A stretch of 64,000 bases of DNA from Cryptomeria japonica (lineage: Eukaryota; Streptophyta; Pinopsida; Cupressales; Cupressaceae): NCBI RefSeq assembly GCF_030272615.1, contig NC_081412.1:475607657-475671656 (forward strand), in the 5' to 3' direction. The notes beneath the pieces were generated by a model. The model ran no database searches, was not told the origin of the DNA, and saw only the letters and a list, made by a program, of their open reading frames with translations. Position 1 is the first letter of the stretch; each line of letters opens with the position of its first letter. Below, piece by piece: positions 46,865 through 58,790 of this stretch. The translations under genes were made by a program, and so were the position numbers.

Positions 46865-47320
46865 CTTGGTGATTTCAATTACAAGGTGTATCCACTTAAA
46901 AATATAACATGAAAATCCACTCAAGTTGTAAGGGAAGACATTTATTTGAGTTGCTAAATTAGTGAGAAGATCCACTAATTTTTTGTTGCCTCTAAACACA
47001 TGTAGAACCATGTGATTATGAAAAATATGATATTGGCATGGGAATCATCAATAAAATCACTAACCTACTAGCTATATTTAGCCTTTTAATCAAGAGATCA
47101 ACCATGTTCAAGGAGTCTCCCTAAATATTATTTTTTCAACACCTTGTTTTTCTATGATGATGCCATTGAAGGCCTCTGTCACCTCAAAAAAATATGAATT
47201 TTGCACCCATAGGTTGATTGCATATGCCAAGATTAGACTTTCATCATTGTTTCACATGACTCCATTCCAAGCCACTTGCCACAGGTTCCCATTTGAGGAA
47301 TTTTGGAAATAAAGTTAAAA
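46865..47320 (-). pseudogene. LINE RNase H relic
   Basis: The minus strand reads ESLILAYAINLWVQNSYFFE and then TEAFNGIIIEKQGVEKI (about 47250-47125). After a frameshift comes DSLNMVDLLIK (about 47120), and then HVFRGNKKLVDLLTNLATQ (about 47005-46950). This is the RNase H domain at the end of plant L1-type ORF2 (A-E...EGDS...HV.REGN..AD.LAN.A). No RT is recognised at higher coordinates, so this is a short remnant. Confidence 0.7.
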
Positions 47321-48008
47321 CCAATCATGGGTAGGGGCAACATAAATTTTTTTAAGTTAATGAGGCCACTTGGTTGGTTTTTTGGGTTGTTCTAATATTG
47401 TAAATTTCAATTTTCAAATTGAATCATTTTGGGGTATTTAAATGGTTAAAGAAAGGCTTATTTTATGTTTTCTATTATTTTAAGTGACCTTGGGTGGGTA
47501 CCTATGGGTTGGATACCTTGGATGATGTCTCAAATATTTGATTGTGCAAGTACACTACCCATCTCACAAAGTCTCACACATGTGTGAGCACTTGTGTGAG
47601 AGTGTTTCTTAGAGAGTAAACAAAAAGGTGATAAGTGTCACCTCCCCATTCAGATTTTTTGAAATTGAGTTTCTTTAAATAATTCCTTGGAGGATGAATT
47701 AAGGGGTAATTTTTTATTTATTTTCTCATGCTATGAAAGGAGAGAGGAGTATGTGTTGCATTCTTGGAATTGTGAGAAGATCTTGGAGGGAGGTTTTTGA
47801 AAAATCTCCATCACCTTCTTCTCTAGCCATTGGAATCTTGAGAGGTAATTTCTCAATCTTTTCAAATGTTAATAATAAGAAAATCATAAATGAGTTAATT
47901 CAAAATACTCCTAGTTACCTGGATGTTTGTTGACATTTTTATGAGCGTATATATTATTATCTCAAAATATTGTTGTGGTTTATGGGGTTATGTTATTTGT
48001 ATTTATTG
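47321..48008. other. No identified gene
   Basis: AT-rich. An open stretch at 47733-47933 has no family resemblance. Confidence 0.4.
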
Positions 48009-48013
48009 TGGAT

Positions 48014-48874
48014 TGTTGAGAAAATGGTGTCTCAACCTTGCATTTACATGTGGTTACTATTTATAGTAAGTTTTCGTTTGAGCATGAAATGATGCAAAAA
48101 TTTCCCCAAAGCTTCCAATTGGCTAGATAAGTTTTGAAGCTATTAAAGTTTCTATTTTTGAAGTGTGCGATGAAAGGTTTAAATTTAATTTTGAGGACTT
48201 TAGAGGCTGCAAAATTCCCTAAAAAGTGGACATAACTAGTGCAATGGGTTACAAGGTAATAGAGCACTTTGTGATATTTCTGGTTCTTCAAACAATGCAT
48301 CAACTAGACACAAGTTCACAAGTTATGGCCTTCGAAAGTTTGGTCTCCAAAAATAAGAAATATAAAATGCATTGGACACATAAATGAGCTATAAAATGGA
48401 GGTACATGTGTTGATGTGTGTTTGGACATGTCGTAGGGCATCTATATTGGAGATAAGGTTGGCTCTACTTTATTGGATGGTTTTAGCCCATGGTTTTGTG
48501 AAACCATTTTAACAGTTTCTGGTATTGTGTCTTCTATATATGAGGTTTGTGAAAGAAAGGTTGTGTGTAAGAATCTTATGGCTATTGAGCTAACTCTATA
48601 TCTTTTCTTGGTGGTTCTCCTATGAAGATCTTACTCTACAAGTATATTATAATTTGTTATTAATTTTTAAATAATTTATTGGCTGGTTTTTGGAGTGTGG
48701 GATTTATCTCCCGCAAGGGTTTTCCCCATGTAATTCACTATGTTATGGTATGCATGATATTATGTATATTTTTGTTAAGTTTCTGTAACTATTGTAATGA
48801 TCTATAAAAATTTTTGCATTACCCTCCTCTCAAGATTAGTGTAGGAAGTTGTCCTAGTACTTAACTTCCTTAGA
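48014..48874 (+). repeat. 5' LTR of the 48-53 kb copia element
   Basis: Starts TGTTGAG and ends CTTCCTTAGA, where the usual CA has become GA. It pairs with 52275-53171. Confidence 0.9.
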
Positions 48875-48994
48875 ATTGTTATCAGAGTCTGGTCACCTTT
48901 GGTTTTAGGTGTTGGTTGGGTTTTTTGAAGTAATCCAAATTTGAGTGGGATATTTTGTAGAAGATACTTTTTAATCATTTTATAGGATTTTTCA

Positions 48995-49790
48995 GATGGC
49001 AAACTTTCAAGGAGAATAGAGGTGGAAAATTTTTTAGGAAGTAATTTTGAGATATGGAAGCTGAAGATGGAGGATCTCCTAATAGATCGAAATCCATGGG
49101 ATGCTATTGATGTGAATGTCTCAAAACCCTTAGATCCTATTGTGGCTGCTCGATATAATTCTATGGACCATAAAGCTAAGATTCTAATTATATTATGCTT
49201 TGCAGACTCTATTCTAATCAGTGTCCACAAAGATACCTCTACAAAGAAGCTATGGACCAAGCTTGGCAAGATGTATCAAGACAAATCTTTATTGAATCAA
49301 ATTTTGTTGAGGAAGAAATTGTACTCCTTGAGAATGGAAGAGTATGGAGGATTACAAACCACTTGGAAGAATTTAATATGTTGGTGGCTCAATTGGTATT
49401 TGTTGGTGTTAAGATAGATGAGGAGGAAAAATTCCAAATCTTGCTTTGTTCTTTGCTTGATTCATGAGATTCTCTTGTTATGGCTATCGATAGTACTTTT
49501 GTTCTTTTGAATTCTAAATATGTGATGGGTGCCCTGCTTGGTAAAGATATGTGGATGAAGGCATCTATCAGTTTGTAGGAAGCCTTAAATATCCATGGAA
49601 GACCTAAGGAAAAAGACAAGAAGAATGAGAAGGGTAATAGATTAAAATCTCCTGGAAAATCCAAATTCATTAGCTGGAATTGTGGTAAATTAGGACACAT
49701 CTGTAAGGATTGCAAAGAAGAAAAGAAGGAGAAAAAGAAGAAGATCAATTCTGATTCTAATTTTGAGAAGGAAGATGGTGATTCATTCAT
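48995..49790 (+). pseudogene. Copia gag of the 48-53 kb element
   Basis: ATG at 48995 (MANFQGE) meets a stop at once. The main frame at 49022 has NFEIWKLKMEDLLIDRNPWD, then DSILISVHKDTSTKKLWTKL, typical copia gag. A frameshift near 49250 moves it to the frame with ITNHLEEFNMLVAQLVFVGV. The zinc knuckle reads SWNCGKLGHICKDC (about 49674), with the first Cys replaced by Ser, followed by a Lys-rich tail. Confidence 0.82.
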
Positions 49791-50460
49791 TGCATCTTTG
49801 GCTACTCATGCAGGTAATGATGCATGGTTAATTGACTCAGGTGCATCTTTTCATATGACTTCGAATAGAGATCAATTTTCTGAATATGAAGATTTTAATA
49901 GAGGTAGGATGTAGTTGGCTGATGATTCAAATTTAGACATTAGCGTTGTGTTGCATATCCCTAAACTAAAATGAAATTTATTATTTGTGACAAAATTGAT
50001 AGATGTGGGTGTGCAGGTAGTCTTTTCTGATGTAAGATGTAAGATGATTAATGGTGCTATGGTGATTTCTAGAGGTGTCAAGGTCAACAATTTATATGGA
50101 AAGAGGCATACACTATTGACTGTAATAACACTTCTATAAAAAGACATGGATACTTCATCAAAATATTTGAGGGTTTTACCTTCAGTGGATGGACATGGGC
50201 TTTGAGTACCTAAGGGTTCTCTTTCTTCGAAAACAAAGTTATTAGTAGAGAAGACTATGTTATGGCACTAGAGGCTTGGCCACATTGGATAAAAGGGTCT
50301 AAGGACCTTGAAAAATAAAAACCTTGTTGAAGGTTTGAATGATTGTAATCTTGACTTTAATTTTTGTGAGCATTGCATTTATAGAATACAAAACTATGTT
50401 TAATTTTACTCGAGTTCTCATAAATCCTGTGGTGTTTTGGATCTTATTCATTCTTATCTA
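49791..50460 (+). pseudogene. Copia protease and truncated integrase start
   Basis: The protease block WLIDSGASFHMTSNRDQFSE is at about 49828-49887. The zinc-binding start of the integrase follows (LGHIG near 50277, NFCEHCIYRIQNYV near 50364). The sequence then jumps near 50460 to the variable region upstream of RT. The integrase core with its DDE residues is absent, roughly 1 kb missing compared with the usual copia order. Confidence 0.75.
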
Positions 50461-52206
50461 TAGCCATAAGAGATTGAAAACACAATGTGATTCCATTCCC
50501 TTATACACCTGAAATATTTGAGGAGAGCTCATCTAACTCTGAATCTTTAGAAGAGGATGGAGAACCTCCAACTCAGCTTGTTTGAAGGTCTACAAGACAT
50601 AGACAACCACCTAAAAGGTATTCACCTGATGATTGGAGATGTATTCTTTTTTTAAATACTAATGTGGATGAACCTAGATCTGTAGAAGAGGCATTAGGTA
50701 TGAATGATGTAGAATCCTAGAAGATTGCTATGGAAGAATAAATGATAGCTTTGTAAAAGAATGATACATGAGATCTTGTAACATTGCCTGAAGGATGAAA
50801 ACATATTGGTTATAAATGGGTCTTCAAGAAAAATATTGGTTCATATGGAAGCATTGAGAAGTATAAAGCAAGGTTAGTTGCAAAAGGCTACTCTCAGGTT
50901 TAGGGTGTTCACTATGGTGAGATATTTTCTCTTGTTGCAAAAATGACATCCATTAGATTTTTTCTTTCTATTTCTACTGCTTATGATTTAGAGGTTGAGA
51001 AAATGGATGTGAAAATTTATTTTCTTCATGGTGATTTGGAGGAGGATATTTATACGACATTGTGAGAGCACTATGTGGTGAAAGGTAAAAGTAATTTGGT
51101 CTATAAATTAAATAAATCTTTGTATGGCCACAAATAGAGTCCTTGGATGTGAGAGCACTATGTGTTGAGTTTGGGATTTGAATGTTCTAAATCATATCAT
51201 TGTGTTTATTATAAATCTGATGGCAATGATTTCCTATATAGTGCATTATACGTTGATGATATGTTATATTTATTAGTAAAGGAAAATGTATGATTTCAGA
51301 ACTAAAGTCTCAGCTTGCTGCTAAATTTGAAAAAAAAAATCTTGGTGCAGTGAAACACATTCTTGGGATGGAAATTAGAAGAGATAGAGTGAAAATAATG
51401 CTATGGCTAGGCTAAAATAAGTATGTAAATTCAGTTTTATGGAGGTTCAACATGCATGATTGTAGACCATTATGTATTCCCTTTATACTTGGAACAAAAT
51501 TATCTATTTCAAATTGTCCTATATCCCCATCGAAGATGGAAAACATAAGTAGAGTGCCTTACTAGAATGCAGTTGGAAGTTTGATGTATGCTAAGGTTTG
51601 TACTAGACTAGACATTGCCCAAGCAGTGGGGTATCTTTCTAGATATATGTCTAATCCTAGTAGGGTTCATTGGGATGAAGTCAAAAGAGTCTTAAAATAT
51701 TTGAAGGGTACCTCAGATTATTCTTTGTGTTATCATGATAATTTGTTAGGAGATGTAATTTCCCCTGATATTCATGGTTATGTGGATTCAACCTGGTTAA
51801 GTGATATTGATAGCAGAAGATGCATAGTTCTTATGTGTTTACTTTATTTGGTGTTGCAATTATCTGGATGAGAAAGCAATAGGTTGTGGCTGCTTTTTCC
51901 ACTACAGAAGCAGAGTATATGGTAGCTACTCATGCTTGTAAAGAATCCATTTGGCTAAAATAAATGTATTCAGATTTTGGAATAAATCAAGGTTTAGTGC
52001 TAGTCTATTGTGATAGTCAGAGTGTGATATGCCTAGCTAAGAACCTAATATTTCATGCTTGGACTGAAAAAATTGATGTTCAGTATCATTTTGTCAGAGA
52101 TATGGTTGAAGATGGCATGGTACAATTGGTTAAGGTTGTAGATTCTTTAAGTAAGGTTGTGAGCACAAATAAGTTTAGATGGTGTTTAGATCCTATGGCT
52201 TCATGA
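50461..52206 (+). pseudogene. Copia reverse transcriptase and RNase H of the 48-53 kb element
   Basis: The linker contains YTPEIFEESSSNSESLEEDG (about 50500) and RSVEEALGMNDVES. RT blocks are GYKWVFKKNIGSYGSIEKYK (about 50810), EKMDVKIYFLHGDLEEDIY (about 50997), ALYVDDMLYL (about 51246) and KHILGMEIRR. RNase H and its lead-in contain SLMYAKVCTRLDIAQAVGYL (about 51571), HWDEVKRVLKYLKGTSDYSL and GYVDSTWLSDIDSRR. The end is VDSLSKVVSTNKFRWCLD near 52190. The YVDD box is intact, but stops and frameshifts are numerous. Confidence 0.85.
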
Positions 52207-52274
52207 TCCCTAGAAATTAATTTATTGTGTAGATACTCACTTTTCTCTTGCAAGGTGTTTGACAAGTGGGAGAT

Positions 52275-53171
52275 TGTTGAGAAAATGATGTCTCCACATT
52301 GCATTTACATGAGGTTACTATTTTTAGTTAGTTTTTGTTTGAGCATGAAAGGATGCTAAATTTTCCCTAAAGCTTAAGATTGGCTAGATAAGCATGGTTG
52401 TAAATTTTCATCCCAAGATCATAACTATTTTTAAAGATATTAAAGTTTACATTTTTTAAGGGTGTAATGAAAGATTTAAATTTAAATTTGAAGATTTTAG
52501 AGAATCCAAAATACCCTAAATAGTGAGCATAAACAATGTAGTAGGTTATGAGGTCATAGAACACTTCGCGATCTTTTTTACGCTTAAAGTGGTTTGTTAA
52601 TAGGACACACAGTTCACAAGTAATGGCGTCCAAAAGTTTGGTCTCTTGAAGTAAGAAAGACAAAATGCACTAGACACATAAATGAGTTGTGAAAGGGAGG
52701 TACAAATGTTGAAGTGTTTTTTGACATGTCATAAGGCATGTAGATTGGAGATACAGTCAACTCTACTTTATTGGGTGGTTAAAGACCATGGTTTTGTAAT
52801 ATTGTTTGACAATTTCTTGTATTGTATCTCCTATATATGAGGTGAGTGAGATAGAGCTTGTTTGTAATAGTTTTATGGTTATTAAGTTACCTCTGAATTT
52901 CTGGTTGGTGGTACTCTTATGATGATATTTATCTACAAGTATAATGTAATCTATTATTGATTTCTGAATAATATATTGGATGGTTTTTTGAGTGTGATTT
53001 TTTTCTCCTAAAAGGATTTTCCCCATGTAAATCACTGTGTTGTGGTATGTATGCTATTATGTCTATTTCTGGAAAGTTTCTACACTTATTATAACAATCT
53101 GTTAAATTTTTTGCATTACCCTCCTCTCAAGGTTAGTATAGGAAATTGTTACACTACTTAACTTCCTTACA
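52275..53171 (+). repeat. 3' LTR of the 48-53 kb copia element
   Basis: Starts TGTTGAGAAAATGATG after the polypurine stretch and ends ACTTCCTTACA at 53171. Confidence 0.9.
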
Positions 53172-53176
53172 TGGAT

Positions 53177-53864
53177 AATATGGTGCTTTTTTCATTCCTA
53201 TAATTTATGGTGATATCTTATAATATGATTAAGAAATAAGGGTAAATCCTCCTTTTTCTTAGAGAATCTGGTTAAAAGATTGAATTAATGAGGTATTTTT
53301 ATTTACTTGAAATGAGGTGTTTAATCATGAGTTAAAATTGGTCAAATCACATTTTTATGTTTATAGTGAGTTTGACTATAATCCTAGCTCATATGGAGGT
53401 TTCCTAGCTTGGGTAAGGTATGTGTGCATGCCTAAACCTAGGAGGTGAGAATATAGGTGGCCTTGAAATATTTGTGTCCTGATGCAAGTATGAGAAGATT
53501 AGAAAAAAGGAGTTGCGAATTCATCATGAAGGCTTATTATTCTCTTGGACAAAATGTACAATATTGGTGCCTTATTTTATTTTTATCATTGTTGTAAAAT
53601 TATTTATAGGATAAAGTGTTTTCTTATTCCTATACAAATGGATGGTCATGATATATTAAATATATAGGAGAAAATTAAATTCATATTAGTTATAATGTAT
53701 TAAAAGTTATTAAATGGAAGGTTAAAAAAGTTTGAACATGAAATGAAAAATGTATATATCAATATTTCCCCTACATATTTGGTGATGGTCTTGTGCAGGG
53801 ATAACTTTAAGAAACCCCCCTTGGGTAAAGGTATAAAATCCTAGTGAATCTTTGATTATATTGA
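53177..53864. other. No identified gene
   Basis: AT-rich; nothing recognised. Confidence 0.4.
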
Positions 53865-54250
53865 AAAAATAATAATTTTTTTGGGCATTTTTTTTAATAA
53901 GGAAAAAATATTAAATTTCGTTTGCAAATTTTTCTCAATTGCGTAAGAATTGTACAAAAATTAAGGCAAGTTTGTCATTCTTTTTGGGAAAGAAAAATAA
54001 TTTTATTGAAGAATATTTTTCTATTGTGTGAATTTATTTGAAAAATTAAGGTGAATATTTCATTATTTTTGGGGGAAAATAATAATTACATTGGCCATTT
54101 TTCATATTACATGAAAAATGTAGAGAAATTAAGGCTAATCTTTCATTATTTTTGGGGAAAATAATAACTACATTGGCGAATATTTTTTAGTCACATAAAA
54201 ATTGTAGAATAATTAAGGTGAATCTTCCATTACTTATTGGAGAAAAAACT
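53865..54250 (+). repeat. Tandem repeat, period about 83 bp, four degenerate copies
   Basis: Units contain 'ggggaaaataataa(t/c)tacattgg', 'aaaaattgtag', 'aaattaaggNNaa' and 'tttcattatttttg'. The clearest unit starts are near 53995, 54078 and 54160; the first unit is more diverged. Confidence 0.7.
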
Positions 54251-54626
54251 AATATAGTAAACACATCGCATCTTAGGTGTAAGTGTCTTGCAGATCTGTA
54301 TAAACTCTTTTAGAAAGATTCTTATTTGCATATACGAAATCTTCATCAAATATCCTTTTTGCATAGAAAAAATTATGCCTGTTAGAGGAAGAAAAATATG
54401 GGGGATAGCACAAATTTAATATTTAATGAGAAGCTACAAACATTAATCTGTGTTGATGGGCGATAGGATTATTGGAATGATAGCTTGCTTGTGGTATATT
54501 TTATATTAGGAAATGACAGATAAGTACATCTCACACATATTAATATAGTATGTGGAATAATCCAAAGGATAGACTTGACAGTCAGTTGCCGCCACTTTGC
54601 AAATCGAGAAATAGGGTCATTATTTG

Positions 54627-54745
54627 CATGTTGCATTTCAGAATGTAGAAGATAGAAGTTATATTATTCACATGTTACATTTTAGAATGTACAAGATAGA
54701 AGTTATATTATTCACATGTCGCATTTCATAATGTAGAAGATAGAC
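54627..54745 (+). repeat. Tandem repeat, period 43-44 bp, three copies
   Basis: The unit begins catgttacattttagaatgt, continues through acaagatagaag and ends ttatattatt. Copies start near 54627, 54671 and 54714. Confidence 0.85.
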
Positions 54746-55718
54746 ATATTTCTAGAGATAAGTTTCTAGGAAGAGTTGTTATCTTAATTGCAAAGGTTTT
54801 AAAATGAAGTGCATAGAAGGTGCAGCTGAATTCAGGCATAAGGAAATATGACTGAAGGTTTGCAAATGCCATGAACTAAAGCAGATTGATGACTTAACTT
54901 TTAGCTGGGGGGATTTTAAAAGAGCCAAAGATGACCAGAGGGATATTAAAAGGCTTGAGTGTAACTACAAGATTTTCCTGCAGTTACAAATAATTTTGAT
55001 CTCTCTAGCAACCACCATCTCCCCCTTATATTGGGTAGAATGCAGAGAGAAAGTTAGGTGAAGACACTAGACATGCGGTTTTGGAGTCAATCATCCCTGC
55101 TTGATCAAAACTCTCACAGTTATCCCCTACCAAGAAATGCAATGAGAATATTGTATCTTGGTATCCTCTGCATCTATAACCATGAATGTGTGATAGTGGC
55201 ATGGCTCATAAGGTATTTTGCATTCATGGAAGCTTTGTGTGTCTCGGCACTAAAGTTTTTATGTATATTGGCCTGACGCTTTTACGACATCCTATACATA
55301 CAATACATGTTACGCATTCTTGTCAATAGATGGTAGCTTGTTGCATTCTTTATGATTATAAAAGGATTACCAAGACTTTAAAGAAGGATTCAAAAATTTT
55401 GTTAGGTCTATTTGTGTAGGGTGATTTCATGGTGAAAGAAATTAGAATGTACACTTTCTCTTAGTAGTTTTTCAATTACTTAGTGAATAGACTACTATAT
55501 TGTTGCTAAGATTATCTCCATTTGTACTTTTAGATGTTACATGAATGATGAATAATAATATAAAGGATATTTTGTTTTATCTATATATCACAGAAGGTAA
55601 CTTATGGTAAGTGTGCATTTAGTGAGACATTTATGATGAAGTCAATCAAATGCCTTTATATTGGGAATATGGGTATTACCGTATTTTCACATTACATGTT
55701 TGAGTTGGAAATATAGAG
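54746..55718. other. No identified gene
   Basis: No frame matches a family I know. A TATA-like 'cccttatattgggta' lies at about 55022-55036, with no gene clearly behind it. Confidence 0.4.
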
Positions 55719-56429
55719 GTGGGAGTGATGGACATGCCAGTTATTCTTCGAGAAAAGAAACAACAAACAAATTTTGTAGGTGAATTAACTCATAAACAGT
55801 TAGGGGGGTTCCTGGTGAATAACCACCTATGCATAATGCATGCGGTCAATATAGTGTTGGGGTTGGATTTTCTGATGGCGTATCATATGCATAGGGTCAG
55901 TTCGGATATTCTATATATTTGTCTTGCCATGGTGTTATATATGAGGGTTTCCAAGGAGTGGGCAAAAAATTTACCCAGATGATGTTCGAGCATGCATATT
56001 TACGTGACATTGATGCACTGATGAACAATATGGATGAGAACCTCCTCATTCCCCTCCCATAGAAATATTACATTGGGGGGTTTCTAAATTTTTGATTGTG
56101 CAAACACAAGATGCCCAGTTATTGCAGGGGCAAAGGAGTGATATACTATCTAGTATCAATTCCTCTTGTATGTAGCCAAAATCAAGGAACCTAAGGAGGG
56201 CGATTGGCATTGGAACCACTTGACCACTAAAGGGTTGCTAGATGTAGCTAAAAATGATGAGGTGGATGTGGCTGAGATTCTAGGGGCGTTGCAACTGCAA
56301 AGCAGAGAAGAATGGATTGAGGATGATAGACATGGTGTGGAGGAAATTGTAGCAAGTGAAGCTCATGCTAACTTCGCACAGGACTACTGCTCATCTGACA
56401 AGTCAAGAAAGATAGGTAGGAGAAAATGA
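55719..56429 (+). other. Unidentified coding-like relic
   Basis: Two plus-strand frames look more like protein than chance. At 55719-55982 the product starts MGVMDMPVILREKKQQTNF and contains NNHLCIMHAVNIVLGLDF. At about 56166-56429 it is acidic and basic in turn (EPKEGDWHWNHLTTKGLLDV, EEIVASEAHANFAQDYCSSD, KIGRRK). Between them a third frame reads FEHAYLRDIDALMNNMDENL. I do not recognise a domain. It could be a decayed transposon ORF or a gene fragment. An A-rich stretch at 56733-56741 may be a tail. Confidence 0.3.
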
Positions 56430-56892
56430 AGGAGGAATGTGAAGCGGCAAGGAGGGCTCAAAATGTCTCCTATCCCTGAAAAATGGTGCAACTGCTTCAT
56501 TTTGTTTTAAATTTTGTATTGTGGGTACTAGGTTATGGGTTGTTAAGTTTTTTTGTTAAGTACTTGTGCAATATTTTTTATCACTACTAGACATACCATG
56601 TAGTGTGATCAATGATCATTGGAAAATGCTACCGGGAATATATTTTTGGCTACAAGCCAAATACTGTTGTATCTCCATTTTTAATGTTATCCAAATGTAA
56701 TGGGTGTTGGCCCTACCAATCTATTAACTTATTAAAAAAAAATTGTTTAAATTATTTATGAGATTGTATTTAGCTAAACTAATGTGTGAGATGTCATATG
56801 GGTGCTGACCTTACCAAATGATTTACTTTTAAAAAGAAAAACAACTATCTATTTAGAATAATGAGATTAAAATTGATAATTAAATTCTATTA
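56430..56892. other. AT-rich spacer
   Basis: Nothing recognised. It ends at the 3' end of the LINE on the minus strand. Confidence 0.4.
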
Positions 56893-57059
56893 TTTTTGAT
56901 TAATGAAAAAGAAGGTTTTGAAGGGGCCCTGAAACCCTTTACAAGCAGAACTTAAACAAAAAAGTTACGAGAAACAGAGAATAATAGAAACAACAAAAAA
57001 CCAGCGGAAACCAAAGAAAACCCAAAAAAGGGCCAAAAAGCTAGCAGGCCTTCCAGCAT

Positions 57060-58790
57060 TCAGATTTTTTCCAGGGCTTTAGCCAGGGTGTTGCTAATAT
57101 CATACAACTCTTTGATGTTGTCTTTGAAGTTGGGGGGATCCTTTGCTAAGGCAGCCACAACTTTCTTGATACTGGCCCTAGTTCTCTTCGCAGTACCGCC
57201 CACCGGATTTGCATCACCACTTCCAGTCTAGACGGTCTCTTCTTCCAGGTCAAGATCCACGACCAGTTTAGGAGTGCAGGTATGATCAATGACCTTGGAG
57301 ATGTCCTCCAGGTTTTTAATGACAACAGAGAGGATACTTGGGATAACTCCCATCAGATTTTTCATTGCTTCATTTCCCTCTTCCAGTGATTTCACCTTAT
57401 TCTCCATTTCCTGCTTCCAATTAATCTTCTCTCTATTTTCATCCTCCCTATTTTCATCCATTCTAATCCCTTTCTTATCCAGGTTTTTCAAGGTCTCGTA
57501 GGTCCATCTATCGAAATCCATTCTGGCCTCAGAGAGCTTCTTGAGGTTATCTAGGATAAGCCCTTTACTAGAATTTCCCTTTTCCTCGCTATCCCTATCC
57601 TCAGTTAGGTCCTCCTCAGAGTCTTTGTTCATTTCCTTCTCAGAATTCCCTCTGGTTTCCTCATTATCCTTGAGTTTCGCTTCTTCCATCAGATGGTTGT
57701 TGTCCTTACCAGGGTGATCACTGAGGGTAGGGCTTTCTTGACCAAGCTCATTATTTCTGCTTTCTTCCTCATTACCTAGCTCATCGTCTTTCCAGTTGTC
57801 TTCACCATTGGAGTCATCCGTCTCCATTCCACTACTTTCCTTGACAATGTCCTCTGTTTCCAACCTAGGGATGCTTTTCCTTTTTTTGTTGGAGGATGCC
57901 TTCTCCTTGCTAATTTCTCCCTCTTCCATCTTTCTCTTGCCCGGAGAGGTGGAAATCCTCTTATTCTCTAGCAGGGTGAGGGTTTTGCAATGCTCATAGA
58001 TGAGCAGCAGAAGCCCGCAGTTGAGAATCGGGCTGGAAGTGTTAGTCCTGTGTTTGTTGAGGGACCTGGAGAGGGATCGAAAGAGATAGTAAGGCAAGGA
58101 AACCTTTTTGTCATGTCTAAAATGGTTTAAGAGCATGAAGTGGTAGGTGTGGGCCCTAGAAAAATGGCCTTCAACCGTGATGTACTCCATAATTGCATTC
58201 AAAACCCAACCCCACAACTTCTTGATGTTTGCAGCTTTGTAGTAGCCCCCAGTAGCCTTGCTAATTTTAGCTCTCTCTTTCTCTTTTTGTGAGAATAGGT
58301 TAACCGCATTGTTGGAGACCTTAAGGTCTCAAAATAAATTAAGCCCAGAGTGAGGCATTCCGGTCACAGTCGAAATGAGCCCAGCATCCAACTTAAAATT
58401 AACTCCATAAAGTTTAAAAGAGCCATTAGACCAGTTTTTGGAAATCTTGGAAACGGCTAAGTTAACCCTACCTTTTTCATAGTCCTCAAGTTTCTCCATG
58501 AAGCTGGTAACAGAGCCCTTCTCCATTTTCGCCTAGACTTTAGGCATTGCTTTCTAGGTCAACGTATTGTTTGGTTCTTCCTGCCTTAGGTCTCCTTCCA
58601 TCTTCAGATATGGGCTATTTGCTCTGTTTCTCTATAGGTAATCACTTTCTTTTCCAATGTTGCTCAAGTTTTCGAATAGGGTAACCCACAAAGCGTGCGA
58701 CACTTTATTAGAGATAATGGAGGATCTGCCATGGCACCAAGTAATGATGGCTTTTCTAGCAAGGCATAAATGATGCTTTTTACTTATCAT
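57060..58790 (-). pseudogene. Extra LINE ORF (ORF3) downstream of RNase H, 576 codons plus stop
   Basis: One uninterrupted frame from ATG 58788-58790 to TGA 57060-57062, with no frameshift. Five in-frame stops (three TAG in the first 90 codons, one TGA at 58329, one TAG at 57228) all fit C-to-T or G-to-A changes. The ATG overlaps the last codons of ORF2 by 11 nt. N-terminal part: KAIITWCHGRSSIISNKVSH. Middle: NLAVSKISKNWSNGSFKLYG and AIMEYITVEGHFSRAHTYHF, a globular pattern I recognise only vaguely from gymnosperm repeat proteins. Then a basic, nuclear-signal-like patch (KRKMEEGE ... NKKRKSIPR), a long acidic stretch, a coiled-coil-like segment (KINWKQEMENKVKSLEEGNE) and a basic end (GGTAKRTRASIKKVVAALAK). 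No function can be assigned. Confidence 0.72.

Larger units (their letters stand above)
48014..53171 (+). mobile_element. Full-length defective Ty1/copia element, 5.2 kb
   Basis: Two direct LTRs (48014-48874 and 52275-53171) start TGTTGAGAAAATG and end ACTTCCTTA(C/G)A. A perfect 5-bp target duplication TGGAT lies at 48009-48013 and 53172-53176. A primer-binding-site remnant TTATCAGAGTC follows the 5' LTR (about 48879). A polypurine stretch AAGTGGGAGAT precedes the 3' LTR. The interior reads gag, protease, a stub of integrase, then RT and RNase H, with many stops and most of the integrase missing. Lengths of 861 and 897 bp and many differences between the LTRs indicate an old insertion. Confidence 0.92.

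Noticed and set aside
54627-54745. Regular repeats that could suggest a CRISPR array
   Set aside because: Units are directly adjacent with no spacers, in a plant-type genome.
55020-55040. TATA-like promoter
   Set aside because: AT-rich background makes it uninformative, and no gene start follows.
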